Assembly (NCBI RefSeq): GCF_016019935.1 | Contig: NZ_JAECMT010000001.1 | Span: 930,022-994,021, forward strand | DNA from: Paenibacillus sp. GSMTC-2017 | Lineage (GTDB): Bacteria > Bacillota > Bacilli > Paenibacillales > Paenibacillaceae | Reading direction: 5' to 3' | Length of the DNA: 64,000 nucleotides | Shown here: one piece after another, positions 26,003-35,894 of the stretch | Layout: every line of letters starts with the position of its first letter | Numbering within the stretch: position 1 is the stretch's first letter | Notes under the pieces: model-generated | What the model saw: only the letters and a program-made list of their open reading frames with translations | Told to the model about the DNA's origin: nothing | Database searches by the model: none | Translations under genes and position numbers: made by a program

Positions 26003-27412
26003 ATGAGATGGAGAGTTACTGCCAGTTATTTATTTTCAATCGTTATTTCGATTTTACTCGTAATCATTCTTAACATAGTTGCAGCATTCATTATGCTTGT
26101 CGTGCAATCACATCAAAAAAGTCCTATTCTTAAGGGATTAGAACCATCAGCAAATCAATTTACAAGGAGCTTTGCCGAGCATGTAATAATGACAGATAAT
26201 AACGTGACGATAAGTGAAGCCGGAAAACAATTACTTAAAACTTCTAATGCTTGGATTCAAGTACTGCAAGAAGATGGTGTGGAAGTCTATAGCTACAGAT
26301 TACCCTCTGATGTACAAAAGAAGTATACACCAGTAGATATCATACAGATGTATAAATATCGTGAAGTAAACATTGACACCAACGTATTTATAGGTGGAAA
26401 AATAATTGACCACCGTGAATTTAGCTATTTAATCGGAATTAGAGATCGTACAATTAATAAAATTGTCATGACATTAGATTCTGATTACATCCTTCATTTA
26501 CTGAAAGTCGGCGGAATACTATTTTTTAGTATTAATGGTGTAGTGACATTATTAATCGGTTATTTATTTAGTCGCAGACTAAGTAAGCCACTAAACTCCA
26601 TTATAGATGGGATTAAACATCTCGTTAACGAGAAGTATGACCACCACTATGCAGTAAAAGGCATTTACAAGGATGTATTTTATAACGTAAATCGTTTGTC
26701 TACTCAGTTAAAACAGACCGAGGAAGAGCGAAAAAGATTAGATCGCATGAAAGAGGAATGGATCGGTAACATTTCCCATGATATTAAGACGCCATTAGCT
26801 TCTATTCAAGGTTATGCAGAAATGATGGGTGATCCTAGTTACCAATTTACACTACAGGAAATGTCTGAATATGCAAACATTATTCAAAATAAATCCCTTT
26901 ATATAAAAGAAGTTATAGAAGATTTGAGTTTAACAACAAGGCTAAGAAACAAACAGATAACGTTACATAAAAAAAGAGTTAACCTTGTTAGTCTCCTAAG
27001 GAATGTTGTCATTGATATATTAAACGATACAAAATACGCCGAGCGGCACATTGCTTTTATTTGCGATGAGGCACGAATTGACGCAGAAGTAGATGTCGTA
27101 TTGATACGAAGAGCCATTAGTAATCTCATTTACAATGCCATTGTCCATAACGATATGGATACACAGATTATTGTTAGCATTGCTGTGACAGATAGGGCTC
27201 TAATTACGATCGAGGATAATGGAATAGGCATAAACAGCGATGAGCTAGATAAACTATTTGATCGATATTATCGAGGAACAAACACAGGTGAACTGCAAAG
27301 AGGATCTGGTCTTGGTATGGCAATAGCTAATGATGCTATTCAAGCGCATGGAGGAAGAATTGAAATTACGAGCGAAATAAATCGTGGAACGAAAGTTATT
27401 ATTTACTTATAG
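26003..27412 (+). CDS. Sensor histidine kinase paired with the deleted response regulator
   Basis: A 469-residue kinase. Transmembrane helix 1 spans residues about 9-34, an extracellular sensor about 35-165 follows, helix 2 spans about 168-190 and a HAMP linker comes next (RRLSKPLNSIIDGIKHLVNE). The HisKA box is NISHDIKTPLASIQGY with His259. The ATPase domain shows AISNLIYNAIVHN, DNGIGI and RGSGLGMAIANDA. All expected residues are present, so the kinase appears intact although its partner has lost the centre of the receiver. It starts three bases after the regulator stop. The signal is unknown; the neighbouring YxeA/DUF418 genes suggest envelope or peptide stress. Confidence 0.88.
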   Translation: MRWRVTASYLFSIVISILLVIILNIVAAFIMLVVQSHQKSPILKGLEPSANQFTRSFAEHVIMTDNNVTISEAGKQLLKTSNAWIQVLQEDGVEVYSYRLPSDVQKKYTPVDIIQMYKYREVNIDTNVFIGGKIIDHREFSYLIGIRDRTINKIVMTLDSDYILHLLKVGGILFFSINGVVTLLIGYLFSRRLSKPLNSIIDGIKHLVNEKYDHHYAVKGIYKDVFYNVNRLSTQLKQTEEERKRLDRMKEEWIGNISHDIKTPLASIQGYAEMMGDPSYQFTLQEMSEYANIIQNKSLYIKEVIEDLSLTTRLRNKQITLHKKRVNLVSLLRNVVIDILNDTKYAERHIAFICDEARIDAEVDVVLIRRAISNLIYNAIVHNDMDTQIIVSIAVTDRALITIEDNGIGINSDELDKLFDRYYRGTNTGELQRGSGLGMAIANDAIQAHGGRIEITSEINRGTKVIIYL

Positions 27413-27444
27413 GAATTGGAATGAGCAAATCAATAAATAACAAA

Positions 27445-27467
27445 GCCAGTGCCAAAGAGGCACTGGC
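27445..27467 (-). terminator. Terminator between the kinase gene and the small secreted protein gene
   Basis: A perfect 9-bp stem GCCAGTGCC/GGCACTGGC with a five-base loop. On the minus strand it is followed by TTTGTTATTTATT, so it mainly serves the minus-strand gene, but convergent use is possible. Confidence 0.7.
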
Positions 27468-27516
27468 CTCTGTACTAAATCATTATTATTTCAATGAACA
27501 TACATTAAACCGCAAC

Positions 27517-27843
27517 TTAATTAAATTGCACCTGCACATTACTAAATGACCAAGGTTGGCCTGGAAGCTCAACAGTGTATGTACCTTGAGGCAAGCCAGT
27601 GAAAGTAATACTAAAGTTACCTGATCCATTTGTTAGATATGCTGTACGTACTAATTGTAGTGGCCCTTGCTTGTATAATTTTACTTCATTCGAACCCGGA
27701 TAAGCGGCTCTAAATGCGTTTCCTGTTACCGTAAGGTTTCCTGATCCAGTAGTTGTATGGTATGAAGCTGCAGATGCTGGAATTGTAAATACAAAAGCCA
27801 TAATAGCTAAAAGGAACACAATGAATATTTTTTTACTTTTCAT
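27517..27843 (-). CDS. Small secreted beta-rich protein
   Basis: A 108-residue protein with a clean signal peptide (MKSKKIFIVFLLAIMAFVFT, cleavage probably after PASAA). The mature 80 residues alternate Thr, Gly and hydrophobic residues and end GTYTVELPGQPWSFSNVQVQ, as in small Ig-like or CNA-B-like beta sandwiches. There is no Cys or catalytic motif. Ribosome site AAAGGATG. The function is unknown. A decayed second copy lies immediately upstream at 27989-28114, and the copies share their 5' flanking sequence, showing a tandem duplication. Confidence 0.7.
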   Translation of the reverse strand: MKSKKIFIVFLLAIMAFVFTIPASAASYHTTTGSGNLTVTGNAFRAAYPGSNEVKLYKQGPLQLVRTAYLTNGSGNFSITFTGLPQGTYTVELPGQPWSFSNVQVQFN

Positions 27844-27988
27844 TATTAAAACATCCTTTCACTTTTAGATTTGTTGAAGGACAACTCACTTACATGATCA
27901 CCGGCCAGCTTATCAAAAAAAATTGAATAGTAGTATTATTTATCAAATACAAAAACTGCATTAATCGCAAACAGTACAATTAACTACT

Positions 27989-28114
27989 TCAATTAAATTG
28001 AATTTGTACATTGCTGAATGTCCATGGTTGGCCTGGAACTTGAATCAGATAATTTCCTTGCGGTAATCCACTGAAACTAATAAGGAATACAATAATTACT
28101 TTTTTACTTTTTAT
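27989..28114 (-). pseudogene. Decayed tandem copy of the small secreted protein gene
   Basis: The 126-base frame reads KSKKVIIVFL, then jumps to SFSGLPQGNYLIQVPGQPW and TFSNVQIQFN. It keeps the first ten residues and last 29 of the gene at 27517-27843 with about two thirds of the middle deleted in frame. The start codon ATG has become ATA (28112-28114). The 60 bases upstream (about 28121-28180) match those of the intact copy (about 27850-27910), including the ribosome site and the CCGGCCAGC/CTGGCCAGC word. Confidence 0.85.
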
Positions 28115-28423
28115 TAATTACATCCTTTCACTTTTGGACTTGTTGAAGGACAACTAACTTTCATGATCGCTGGCCAGCTTTTCAATTTAAGATTAAGTGC
28201 CTTCCGTCATAATTTACCATCAGAATCCAATTTAGTAAACGGTTTTTTGTATAAGATTTCCCGGCTTTGTATAAAAAAGTTCTATCACACTAACACGTTG
28301 ATTTATGCGAAAAGAAGTGAATCCATCAATCTCGCGTCCATTAGCGATTCTACATCCTAAACAATCTATAAAAATCTTCGCTCCGTCCTTAGTAGAATTT
28401 TCATAGATTCGGCTCATAATAAA
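28115..28423. other. Gene-free stretch
   Basis: Apart from the duplicated promoter-side sequence of the small secreted gene (to about 28180), I see no supported gene or structured RNA here. Short open frames have neither ribosome sites nor family motifs. Confidence 0.5.
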
Positions 28424-28468
28424 TAGGGTTGCATCCAATGAATTGTTACTCCTTGGATGCAACCCTTT
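28424..28468. terminator. Terminator after the deacetylase gene
   Basis: A perfect 14-bp stem AGGGTTGCATCCAA/TTGGATGCAACCCT (28425-28438 with 28453-28466) flanked by AT-rich sequence on both sides. It lies 42 bases beyond the deacetylase stop. Confidence 0.8.
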
Positions 28469-28509
28469 ATTTAGGTTCTCATTCTTTACACTAGTTCATA
28501 TTCGCAACA

Positions 28510-29922
28510 TCAAATCGCAGTCGTTTTAGATCCGAGCGACGATGCTTCTTCTGTGACGCCTGTAATCGTTCTCTCTACTGCATCACCAATACGTTCTGCT
28601 TCACCTTGTAATAGCGAAATACTTGCCGTCGCATACGATCGAATAATATCTACAGGCATAAGCAACATCCGAGGTGACACTGGTTCATTTCTTTTACTAT
28701 TCTTTCGAACGTTTTTATATTGCTTCGTGTTTGTCAATACCTTCAACACTATATTCAAATAAATACGAGACGTACGGGCAAACAATCCGTCCTTCAGCTG
28801 AAATACCTCAAAACCTAGTCGATCTGCACCGCGATGAATCATTGTCACACCGTATACTGCTTTAATATCTTTTGCAGACGGGTCCTGCAATAATTGATTA
28901 GCAAGATGTGGCAATCCATTTTCAATTTCCCTGAGCATACGAATACCGGTTGTAAGTGGTGATTTCGATTGTGAGGCTATGCCTGACAACATTTTGTTGT
29001 CGAAGTGAAGTTCGGCAACCGCATCTCCTTTAGCTACACTGCCCCCTTGAGCGAATTGAACGGGGTCGCCAGTATATTTGATAACTCTGTAATGAAAAGC
29101 TGGGGTATCACTATCACCAACTTTTTTCAAACCGAAAATAAGGTGGAAAGCTCGTTCCCATAACAACCACAATGAAATGATAAGCTTCTTTCCGAAGGAC
29201 TGATGAAGCGCTCGCTCAGCATCCGTAATCTTAATCATTTCATCAATACCTACAAACGAGAATCCACGCTTGCTGCCTTCGGACAAATATTCCTCAAGTG
29301 CAATGAGCATATTACGCGGCGCATCCTTATCCGCACCAAAAGTCATTCCGCAATCGTGAAGCAATACAACTTCGCCTGGACGAAGTTTCTTCATCATGCG
29401 ACGCTTTAGTCGCTCTGCACCAAGCTTTATACGCCAATCTCCGAACATAGCTGACCATAAAATGATTTGTAAATAACCAAGATTTGAATAATCAAACAAA
29501 TTAATGATTCCCCAAGGTGGTCGATAATAGATCGATCTAACACCTACCGCTTGCTCGATAATATCATTGGTCTGCTCGATTTGACGCTTCACCGTTTTGG
29601 GACGCATAAGCCAATTCGATTTGTGGATATAATTGTGTATACCAATAACATGACCTTCCGACTGAATCCGACGCAGTAAATCCGCTTGTCCCTCAGCATG
29701 TGAACCAACGATAAAAAAAGTAGCTTTAGCGTTATAACGAGCTAGCAGGTCAAGAAGAAGTGGTGTATATGTTGGATCAGGTCCATCATCAAACGTAAGC
29801 GCAATTTCTTTCTTCACCTTTCCCTTCTTAAATACACGAAATCCGAAAGTACGGCTGATTAAGCCCGGGAGAAAAGCATAAAACGTCATGACATAAATGC
29901 CCCAAAGCAATAAATTTTCCAT
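28510..29922 (-). CDS. Polysaccharide deacetylase with C-terminal YkoP-like domain
   Basis: A 470-residue protein. An N-terminal hydrophobic helix (residues 5-25) anchors it. The NodB domain (about 38-235) has TFDDGPD (Asp45-Asp46), the metal-binding HNYIH, RPPWG, FGDWR and LLHDCG, the full CE4 set. Such enzymes remove N-acetyl groups from peptidoglycan or other amino-sugar polymers. The second half (LIISLWLLWERAFHLIFGLK, KYTGDPVQF, VYGVTMIHRGADRLGFEV) resembles B. subtilis YkoP, whose role is unknown. NodB and YkoP are fused here into one chain. An extended -10 box TGATACAAT (29993-30001, minus strand) is a possible promoter. It is monocistronic, with a terminator downstream. Confidence 0.85.
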   Translation of the reverse strand: MENLLLWGIYVMTFYAFLPGLISRTFGFRVFKKGKVKKEIALTFDDGPDPTYTPLLLDLLARYNAKATFFIVGSHAEGQADLLRRIQSEGHVIGIHNYIHKSNWLMRPKTVKRQIEQTNDIIEQAVGVRSIYYRPPWGIINLFDYSNLGYLQIILWSAMFGDWRIKLGAERLKRRMMKKLRPGEVVLLHDCGMTFGADKDAPRNMLIALEEYLSEGSKRGFSFVGIDEMIKITDAERALHQSFGKKLIISLWLLWERAFHLIFGLKKVGDSDTPAFHYRVIKYTGDPVQFAQGGSVAKGDAVAELHFDNKMLSGIASQSKSPLTTGIRMLREIENGLPHLANQLLQDPSAKDIKAVYGVTMIHRGADRLGFEVFQLKDGLFARTSRIYLNIVLKVLTNTKQYKNVRKNSKRNEPVSPRMLLMPVDIIRSYATASISLLQGEAERIGDAVERTITGVTEEASSLGSKTTAI

Positions 29923-30104
29923 CTGTTTTCCCCACCATTATATGAAATAGTCAACGAATGATTAGCGGTTCAGAACAATAACAATAGCTCTAATTGTATC
30001 ATAACCAAATAAAAAAAAGGCACAATTTCTAAAATCTATAGTACAATCTTAGTGGAAAGATTAACTATAATAAAATTACAAGATGAATAGGAAGAGGGAA
30101 TACG

Positions 30105-31289
30105 ATGCTGCCATTTTACAAAAAATATTGGAGAACCGCCTTTGACATTGCGCTTATTGCACTTACAGTTTATCTCATTATGTTCGCCTTTAGTTATTTC
30201 TATAAAATTGCAACGCCGATTATATTCTCCTTTGTTATTTTTCTTTGCATCGAGCCGCTAGCCAGAAGATTAAATAAATGGGGGATTAAAAAATCTATCG
30301 CCTCCGGTATTTCAGTCTTACTGTTCAGCTTAACGATATTAGCTGCATTCTCGGGTGCTGCGTTTCTCATTACAAAACAAGGAACAGCCCTTGCAGATAA
30401 GTTGCCTACCTATCAGAAAGCTCTGGTCGAACAAATCGCTGCTATTACAGAAGACATGGATGCTCGTTTTGGTGAACTTCCTGGTGATTTCGATCTTGCA
30501 GAAACGATAAAGGATTTGACTGAAGGCGCTTCGGCTAGTTTTCAAAAATTCGGAAAAAACATTTTGAATAGTTTGGTTGGTTATGTTACATCGTTCTCGA
30601 CCTTTATATTCAATTTTATTATCGGTATAGTATTAGCTTATTTCCTAAGTATAGAAATTACGACTTGGAAACAGACCGCAAACGAAAAAACACCAAAAAC
30701 ATTTAAAGCAGCATTTTTCTTTCTTAGAAATAATGTGTTCAAAGGGATCGCACTGTACATTAAAGCACAAGCCAAAATGATTAGTATTACCTTCATTGTT
30801 ATTCTAATCGCACTAATCTCACTTGGTGTAGACAACGCCTTTGTCATTGCTGTCGTTGCCGCAATACTAGATATTCTCCCCTTACTTGGGGTTAGCGCAT
30901 TATTTATCCCTTGGATTATCTATTTATTCATCGTAGGGCAGGTAACACTTGCGATATGGTTAATTGCACTTCTACTTGTCGTTACGTTGACCAGACAAAT
31001 ACTGGAGCCAAAAATTACTGGTGACTCGCTTGGTGTATCTGCCTTCACCATGCTCGCATTTATGATCATTTCACTTTCGTTATTCGGCGTTGCAGGTGTT
31101 ATCATGTCGCCAATTCTCGTTATTCTTTTAAAATCGTTATACGACCAAGGGTATTTCCATCGCTGGGTTCATTCACCTGTTGGTGAATATGACGATCCTA
31201 ACGCGTCTTCCGGTGAAGTAATAAGTGAGAGCGAAGGAACTGTATCTACTACAGAGGTAATTGTAGAACAGCCTAAGAAGGACGTTTAA
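30105..31289 (+). CDS. AI-2E family transporter (first of two in the window)
   Basis: A 394-residue integral membrane protein. It has paired N-terminal helices, a central extramembrane region (about residues 95-155) and a C-terminal helical block with ILDILPLLGVSALFIPW and EPKITGDSLGVSAFTM, the AI-2E (YtvI/YdbI/PerM) signature. The family name comes from one E. coli member exporting autoinducer-2; others act in sporulation or ion movement, so substrate is unknown. GGAAGAGGG stands about eight bases before the ATG. The acidic tail (GEVISESEGTVSTTEV) is unusual for the family and likely cytosolic. It is monocistronic, with a terminator after the stop. Confidence 0.82.
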   Translation: MLPFYKKYWRTAFDIALIALTVYLIMFAFSYFYKIATPIIFSFVIFLCIEPLARRLNKWGIKKSIASGISVLLFSLTILAAFSGAAFLITKQGTALADKLPTYQKALVEQIAAITEDMDARFGELPGDFDLAETIKDLTEGASASFQKFGKNILNSLVGYVTSFSTFIFNFIIGIVLAYFLSIEITTWKQTANEKTPKTFKAAFFFLRNNVFKGIALYIKAQAKMISITFIVILIALISLGVDNAFVIAVVAAILDILPLLGVSALFIPWIIYLFIVGQVTLAIWLIALLLVVTLTRQILEPKITGDSLGVSAFTMLAFMIISLSLFGVAGVIMSPILVILLKSLYDQGYFHRWVHSPVGEYDDPNASSGEVISESEGTVSTTEVIVEQPKKDV

Positions 31290-31350
31290 CGATCGGAAGG
31301 AAAATCGTAAGCAGAACAAAAAATGCTAAGACTAGATCATATGGCTAACA

Positions 31351-31406
31351 AAAAAAGACTTCCAAACTCCATTTCAAATTTGAATGGGTCAGGAAGCCTT
31401 TTTTAT
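31351..31406. terminator. Bidirectional terminator between AI-2E and PBP genes
   Basis: Outer arms AAAAAAGACTTCC and GGAAGCCTTTTTT, with an inner CCATT/AATGG stem. A and T tracts at both ends serve the convergent genes. Confidence 0.85.
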
Positions 31407-31445
31407 TTGCAGCTTGATTCCAATGCTGCAGCAAATACGTGCCGC

Positions 31446-33299
31446 TTAAGTCGCAGGTTTCGACTTAACGGCTTCATGTTTCGCGGCGATATCCATGACG
31501 CCGCGGAATAACTTCGTCGCCTGGTGACTACTCCCAGGCGACCGATTTGCTGCAAGCACCGCGACTGCGTAGCGCGGTGCTTGCACGGGGCCATAGCCCG
31601 CAAACCATTGGTGATTGCGGGCAACCCCTGCTTTTACCGTCTCGGCGGTGCCGGACTTGCCGGCGACAGCCCATTGCCCTTGGCGGATCGATCGACCAGT
31701 ACCATGGTCGACAACCGCCTCCATGCCGCGCAGCAGCGACTTGGCAGTGGCCAGCTTAATGCGGCCACTTCCTACAGCGGCATCGCGCCGCTTGAGAACT
31801 GCCATCCGCTGGCCATTGGCATAGCGGATTTCGCTCACTAGGCGCGGCTCCTTAACGCGCCCGCCGTTCAAGAGCGTAACGATGAGATTCGCCGCTTGGA
31901 GTGGCGACATTCGAACATCACGTTGCCCAATACCACTTTGGGCCATTGCCCCCCCATCAATCTTCTCCCCTTCCTCATCTATGAGCTCGGACGAAAACAC
32001 CCGCCCATCCTCTTCCTCTTCTAGCAATCTGAAAGGGTGTGGAAACGGTCCATATGCTTTACTACTATGCCAGCCGATGAGTCCAATTACTCCCAGCGAT
32101 TTTGCCGTTTTCTGGAGCTGCTTTCCACTTAATCGTTCAGCAAGCGTTGCAAATACAATGTTGCAGGACTGCGCAAGCCCTTCTTGCAAAGAAATATCGC
32201 CATGCCCACCATCCCTCCAGCAGGACAAACCATATTTGCCGTATTCACCATCACAATGAAATCTTTCATGCCGCTCGACTACGCCATTCTCGATAGCCGA
32301 AGCTGCTGTAACAAGCTTAAAGATCGATCCAGGCTCCACTGCCTTAAGAGCATGATTTTCCCACTCGGATCCATCCCCACTCCTGAACTGGCCAGGCTTA
32401 AGCTTTGGCCGCGATACCATTGCAACAATATCCGCATTTTTTGAATCAAGTACAACGATTGCTCCTTCCTTAAGCCCCTGCTTATCCGCATAATGCTCTA
32501 TTTTATTCTGGAGCAATAAGTCTATCGTCGTTACAACCTGTAGAGGATAATAGTTGTTTTTGGGCTGAACGATCCGCAAATCAAGTCCATGCAGAGGAGA
32601 ATTACGTCCATCAATGAAATACGAAACGGAAGTTTCACCTATACCATGAAGCAGGTTTTCCAATGATTTCTCGAGTCCCGATCCACCTACCTGCTCCGAA
32701 ATTTTCCGCTTCCCGAAAGTTAATTTTTCTTTATGTTTTTCTTTAAGCCATTCAGGATGTTGACTCGTAAATCCAATGATGTGTTTTGCATCAAAGCCAG
32801 GTAAATATCTATTTCTGTAAGGCAAAACTCGGATACCTTCAACCTTAAGTCCGTTAATTTTTTCAACCTGAGAAGAAGTTAAACGGATTGGATTATTTTG
32901 CTTTGGTTCATGCCAAAATTCCGGCTCTCTAATTGCGTTCCAACGATTGTTGAGTTCGGTATATGTAACATTAAATAGTTTAGCTAAAGCCGCTAACTGC
33001 TCTTCTGAACCTCTTATAGTTGGACGTACTGGAAATAACGCTGCCGTCATATACGTTTCACCAGTCATCGGTCTTCCGTAACGGTCAACAAAATCACCTC
33101 TGCCCGTATCAAGCACCAAACTACGTTGCCTTTGTACGACGGCTAACCTCTTCCAATTGTCCCTCGCATGAGTAACGGGAGCCGTTGAAGTTGCTGTTCC
33201 AGGTAACAATTGTAACCACATTAGTCTTCCTATAAATAAGAACATAATCAAACTAACGATTATGCCCATTATTACAGCTCGCCTTTTCATACCTTGCAC
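31446..33299 (-). CDS. Class B penicillin-binding protein (PBP2/SpoVD-like transpeptidase)
   Basis: A 617-residue membrane-anchored protein (hydrophobic residues 8-31). A PBP dimer domain (about 60-230, QRSLVLDTGRGDFVDRYGRP) precedes the transpeptidase domain, with SIFK (Ser325, Lys328), SCN (378-380) and KSGT (548-551). The enzyme cross-links peptidoglycan and is blocked by beta-lactams. There are no PASTA domains. This is the SpoVD/PbpA subgroup layout, so a role in elongation, division or sporulation cannot be chosen from sequence. Residues about 480 to the end are encoded by markedly GC-rich DNA (31446-31860), unlike the AT-rich first part of the same gene. This suggests a mosaic allele. 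Confidence 0.88.
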   Translation of the reverse strand: MQGMKRRAVIMGIIVSLIMFLFIGRLMWLQLLPGTATSTAPVTHARDNWKRLAVVQRQRSLVLDTGRGDFVDRYGRPMTGETYMTAALFPVRPTIRGSEEQLAALAKLFNVTYTELNNRWNAIREPEFWHEPKQNNPIRLTSSQVEKINGLKVEGIRVLPYRNRYLPGFDAKHIIGFTSQHPEWLKEKHKEKLTFGKRKISEQVGGSGLEKSLENLLHGIGETSVSYFIDGRNSPLHGLDLRIVQPKNNYYPLQVVTTIDLLLQNKIEHYADKQGLKEGAIVVLDSKNADIVAMVSRPKLKPGQFRSGDGSEWENHALKAVEPGSIFKLVTAASAIENGVVERHERFHCDGEYGKYGLSCWRDGGHGDISLQEGLAQSCNIVFATLAERLSGKQLQKTAKSLGVIGLIGWHSSKAYGPFPHPFRLLEEEEDGRVFSSELIDEEGEKIDGGAMAQSGIGQRDVRMSPLQAANLIVTLLNGGRVKEPRLVSEIRYANGQRMAVLKRRDAAVGSGRIKLATAKSLLRGMEAVVDHGTGRSIRQGQWAVAGKSGTAETVKAGVARNHQWFAGYGPVQAPRYAVAVLAANRSPGSSHQATKLFRGVMDIAAKHEAVKSKPAT

Positions 33300-33441
33300 A
33301 TCCTGACTTTTTACCTTACGAGTACGTGAAGGCTAATACCCATATTTATTTACATATGTTTCTAACCCTCCATTTCCTATTGTTGCCGTAATGTCACTCA
33401 TCTCAAACGCATATACTTGCAAACTTACTAGCTGTACAACT

Positions 33442-33519
33442 AAAAAAGCTGCCTTCCCATAAACTGAACCCTTTGTAAAAATCATTACAAAGGGTTCAGT
33501 TTCCCAAAGGAAAGCAGCT
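33442..33519 (-). terminator. Terminator after the first chemoreceptor
   Basis: A long two-part hairpin: inner perfect stem AACTGAACCCTTTGT/ACAAAGGGTTCAGTT and an outer AGCTGCCTT/AAAGCAGCT stem. Six U residues follow on the minus strand (A tract 33442-33447). Confidence 0.85.
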
Positions 33520-33530
33520 CTCTAACACTT

Positions 33531-35717
33531 CTATTCATTAATTTGGAATTTAGATAACGAATCCTTTAACCCTCTTGAGACGGCATCAAGCTTACTAGAG
33601 AGTTGTACTAAACCATCACTTATATTGAGTTGCTCGCTGCTAAGCGATGCAACTTCTTCGGATGTTGCGGAGGATTGTTCTGCTACAGCACTCACATTTG
33701 TCATCGCATCGGATATAACAGACTGTGACTTATCTAGCTCACCTATCGCTCTTGTTGTTAGTTCCAGGCTCTCAACAAATTGTTCCATCTGTCCTTGCAC
33801 GATCAAGAAAATTTGATTTGCTTCTTTTACAGAAGATATTTGTTCTTGGAATATTGGATACGCTTCTGATAACACGCCAACTGTCTCTTGAATCTCAACT
33901 TGAATTTTCGCTGTAATTTGTCCAACAATATCAATCGATTGTCTAGATTGATCAGCTAGCTTACGAATCTCATCTGCAACTACCATAAACCCTTTACCTG
34001 CCGCACCAGCTCTTGCAGCTTCAATTGTCGCATTAAGTGAAAGAATATTCGTTTGCTTCGTCAAATTGTTTAATACATCTAATATTTTCACAATCGATCC
34101 TGTACTATCTTTAAGTGCATCGACCTTCTCTACCATTGCGCGGGTCATTTCTTCTGTCATTCCTGTTTTTTGAATGAGCTGCTGCATGTAAGCTGTGCCT
34201 TGTTTACTTGCATGATCTACTTCAATGGCTGACTTTGCCATTTGCCCATTCGCAGTAATAACATCCTTCATCTGTACGTCCATTTGATTCGTTAAATCGC
34301 TGCCTTTTTCTGCTTCAACTGCAAGGCTTGTAGCTCCGTTTGCAATCTCTTCGGTTGCTACTGCAATTTCTTGCGCAGCAATTGCTGTTTTCTTAGATGA
34401 GTCTGTTAAATCAGCTGCTGTTAGTAATACCTCTTCGGCTGAACGTGTCGTTTGCTTAGCAAGTGCAGTAATTTGAGTCATCATATCGTTAAAACTATCC
34501 GAAAGTTGACCAATTTCGTCCGCTCGATTGCGGATAGAAGATCTTACCGTTAAATTACCGCCTGCACCCTTAACCATTAAGTTACGTAACATAACTAATG
34601 GATTTGCTATTGTTTTAATAACTAACATACTAATCGCAATCGCAATGATTCCTGAGAGCACTACCATTATCCAAGTCAAATTCCGAATCAACTTCGTATC
34701 TTCGACTAACTTATCTACTGGTATAGTAGCTACAAATTTCCAACCCGTTAATTCGAATGATTGATACGCTGTAAGTACCAGAGCACCAGTCGTTGTTTTC
34801 AAATTAAGACGTCCTGTTTTTACCGCATCACCTTCAGTCGGCAATTTCACAATATGTGGTTGTCCGATGCCAGTAATCTCTTGTGCAGCAACGTTTTTCC
34901 CTTCACTATTTACAATCGATAATGTGCTGCCTTCTCCCATATTTACATCAGCATATCGTTTTGTAATAGATTCCAAAGAGATTTCCATAACAAGGATATA
35001 AAAATCGTCTAAAGTCCCATTTGTTCTTACGATTCTTGCCAACCCAATAGATGGATCCGAGTTTGGAACTAACAATCCTTCTGGTTGATCCTCTAACCAC
35101 AATTCAGAACCGTTAGATTTTGCAAGTTGTTCAAACCATTTTGCATCTTTCAGCAAGGCAGTAGCAGTTGATGTCGCCCCACCGCCAGTTAAAATATGAC
35201 CATCATCTTTTAAAGGAATTAACGCTATACCAGTAATCGAACTATTTCCAATGATGAAGTTGGAAAGTCTAGCAGATACGTCGCGTGTTGCTTTTAATGT
35301 TTCATAATCATCTTCTGACTTGGCTAAGACACCAAGTTTTCCTTGAAGATCTGTATCTATAAGTATTTGAAGAGATATATCTTTATAATTACCAAACACA
35401 GTATCGAGGTTTTGAGCAACCTGTTTAACCGTCTGGTAGCTTGCTTCTGACACATTTTCTTCAATTAGTTTCTTTGACTGCGAGTAAGCAATTAAACCAA
35501 CTGTAAGTACACAGGTAACGATACTTACAAAAATAATAACTAACAATTTTATACCAACTGATTTTGAAGGAATAGCAATTTTTGTTCCTTTAAGTCCATT
35601 AGTCCCCTTCTTCATTGATGAGGAGAAGCTTTTTCCTGCCCCCTGCATTTTTTTTAGCAGATTACTCTTTTTTTGTACTTCCTTGCTACTGTCTGATAGA
35701 TTCTTCGAATCTAACAT
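33531..35717 (-). CDS. Methyl-accepting chemotaxis protein (tandem copy A)
   Basis: The ATG at 35717 ([11 protein letters not shown]) follows AAGGGGTG by nine bases and is preferred over 35771; this gives 728 residues. It has a basic, Ser/Lys-rich cytosolic N-tail of about 55 residues, helix 1 ([20 protein letters not shown]), an extracellular dCache-type sensor of about 260 residues, helix 2 ([10 protein letters not shown] region), HAMP, and a signalling domain with the invariant hairpin ([20 protein letters not shown]). No CheR-binding pentapeptide is at the C-terminus. The ligand is unknown. It is a close paralogue of the gene upstream in the same direction; each has its own terminator. 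Confidence 0.9.
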   Translation of the reverse strand: MLDSKNLSDSSKEVQKKSNLLKKMQGAGKSFSSSMKKGTNGLKGTKIAIPSKSVGIKLLVIIFVSIVTCVLTVGLIAYSQSKKLIEENVSEASYQTVKQVAQNLDTVFGNYKDISLQILIDTDLQGKLGVLAKSEDDYETLKATRDVSARLSNFIIGNSSITGIALIPLKDDGHILTGGGATSTATALLKDAKWFEQLAKSNGSELWLEDQPEGLLVPNSDPSIGLARIVRTNGTLDDFYILVMEISLESITKRYADVNMGEGSTLSIVNSEGKNVAAQEITGIGQPHIVKLPTEGDAVKTGRLNLKTTTGALVLTAYQSFELTGWKFVATIPVDKLVEDTKLIRNLTWIMVVLSGIIAIAISMLVIKTIANPLVMLRNLMVKGAGGNLTVRSSIRNRADEIGQLSDSFNDMMTQITALAKQTTRSAEEVLLTAADLTDSSKKTAIAAQEIAVATEEIANGATSLAVEAEKGSDLTNQMDVQMKDVITANGQMAKSAIEVDHASKQGTAYMQQLIQKTGMTEEMTRAMVEKVDALKDSTGSIVKILDVLNNLTKQTNILSLNATIEAARAGAAGKGFMVVADEIRKLADQSRQSIDIVGQITAKIQVEIQETVGVLSEAYPIFQEQISSVKEANQIFLIVQGQMEQFVESLELTTRAIGELDKSQSVISDAMTNVSAVAEQSSATSEEVASLSSEQLNISDGLVQLSSKLDAVSRGLKDSLSKFQINE

Positions 35718-35841
35718 GATGTAAGACACCCCTTTTAGTATGATATCTGCAATTTTGTAAAAAGAGCACATTCTATTATCAATAGAACAAAGCTTCTAAC
35801 TTTTATCGACCTTTGACACCCGTTTCATAATAGTGAACATG

Positions 35842-35876
35842 AAAAAAAGGAACTAATTGTTGCAAATTAGTTCCTT
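35842..35876 (-). terminator. Terminator after the second chemoreceptor
   Basis: A 13-bp perfect stem AAAGGAACTAATT/AATTAGTTCCTTT (35846-35858 with 35864-35876) followed by U residues on the minus strand, 19 bases beyond the stop. Confidence 0.88.
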
Positions 35877-35894
35877 TCTCTGTAAAAAAACGAT

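Noticed and set aside
28163..28360. Plus-strand 65-codon frame upstream of the deacetylase terminator
   Set aside because: No ribosome site; it overlaps duplicated flanking sequence of the small secreted gene.
35718..35894. Sigma-D promoter (GGTCGATAAAAG) before chemoreceptor copy A
   Set aside because: The -35 TAAA element is not at the correct distance; the match is too poor.
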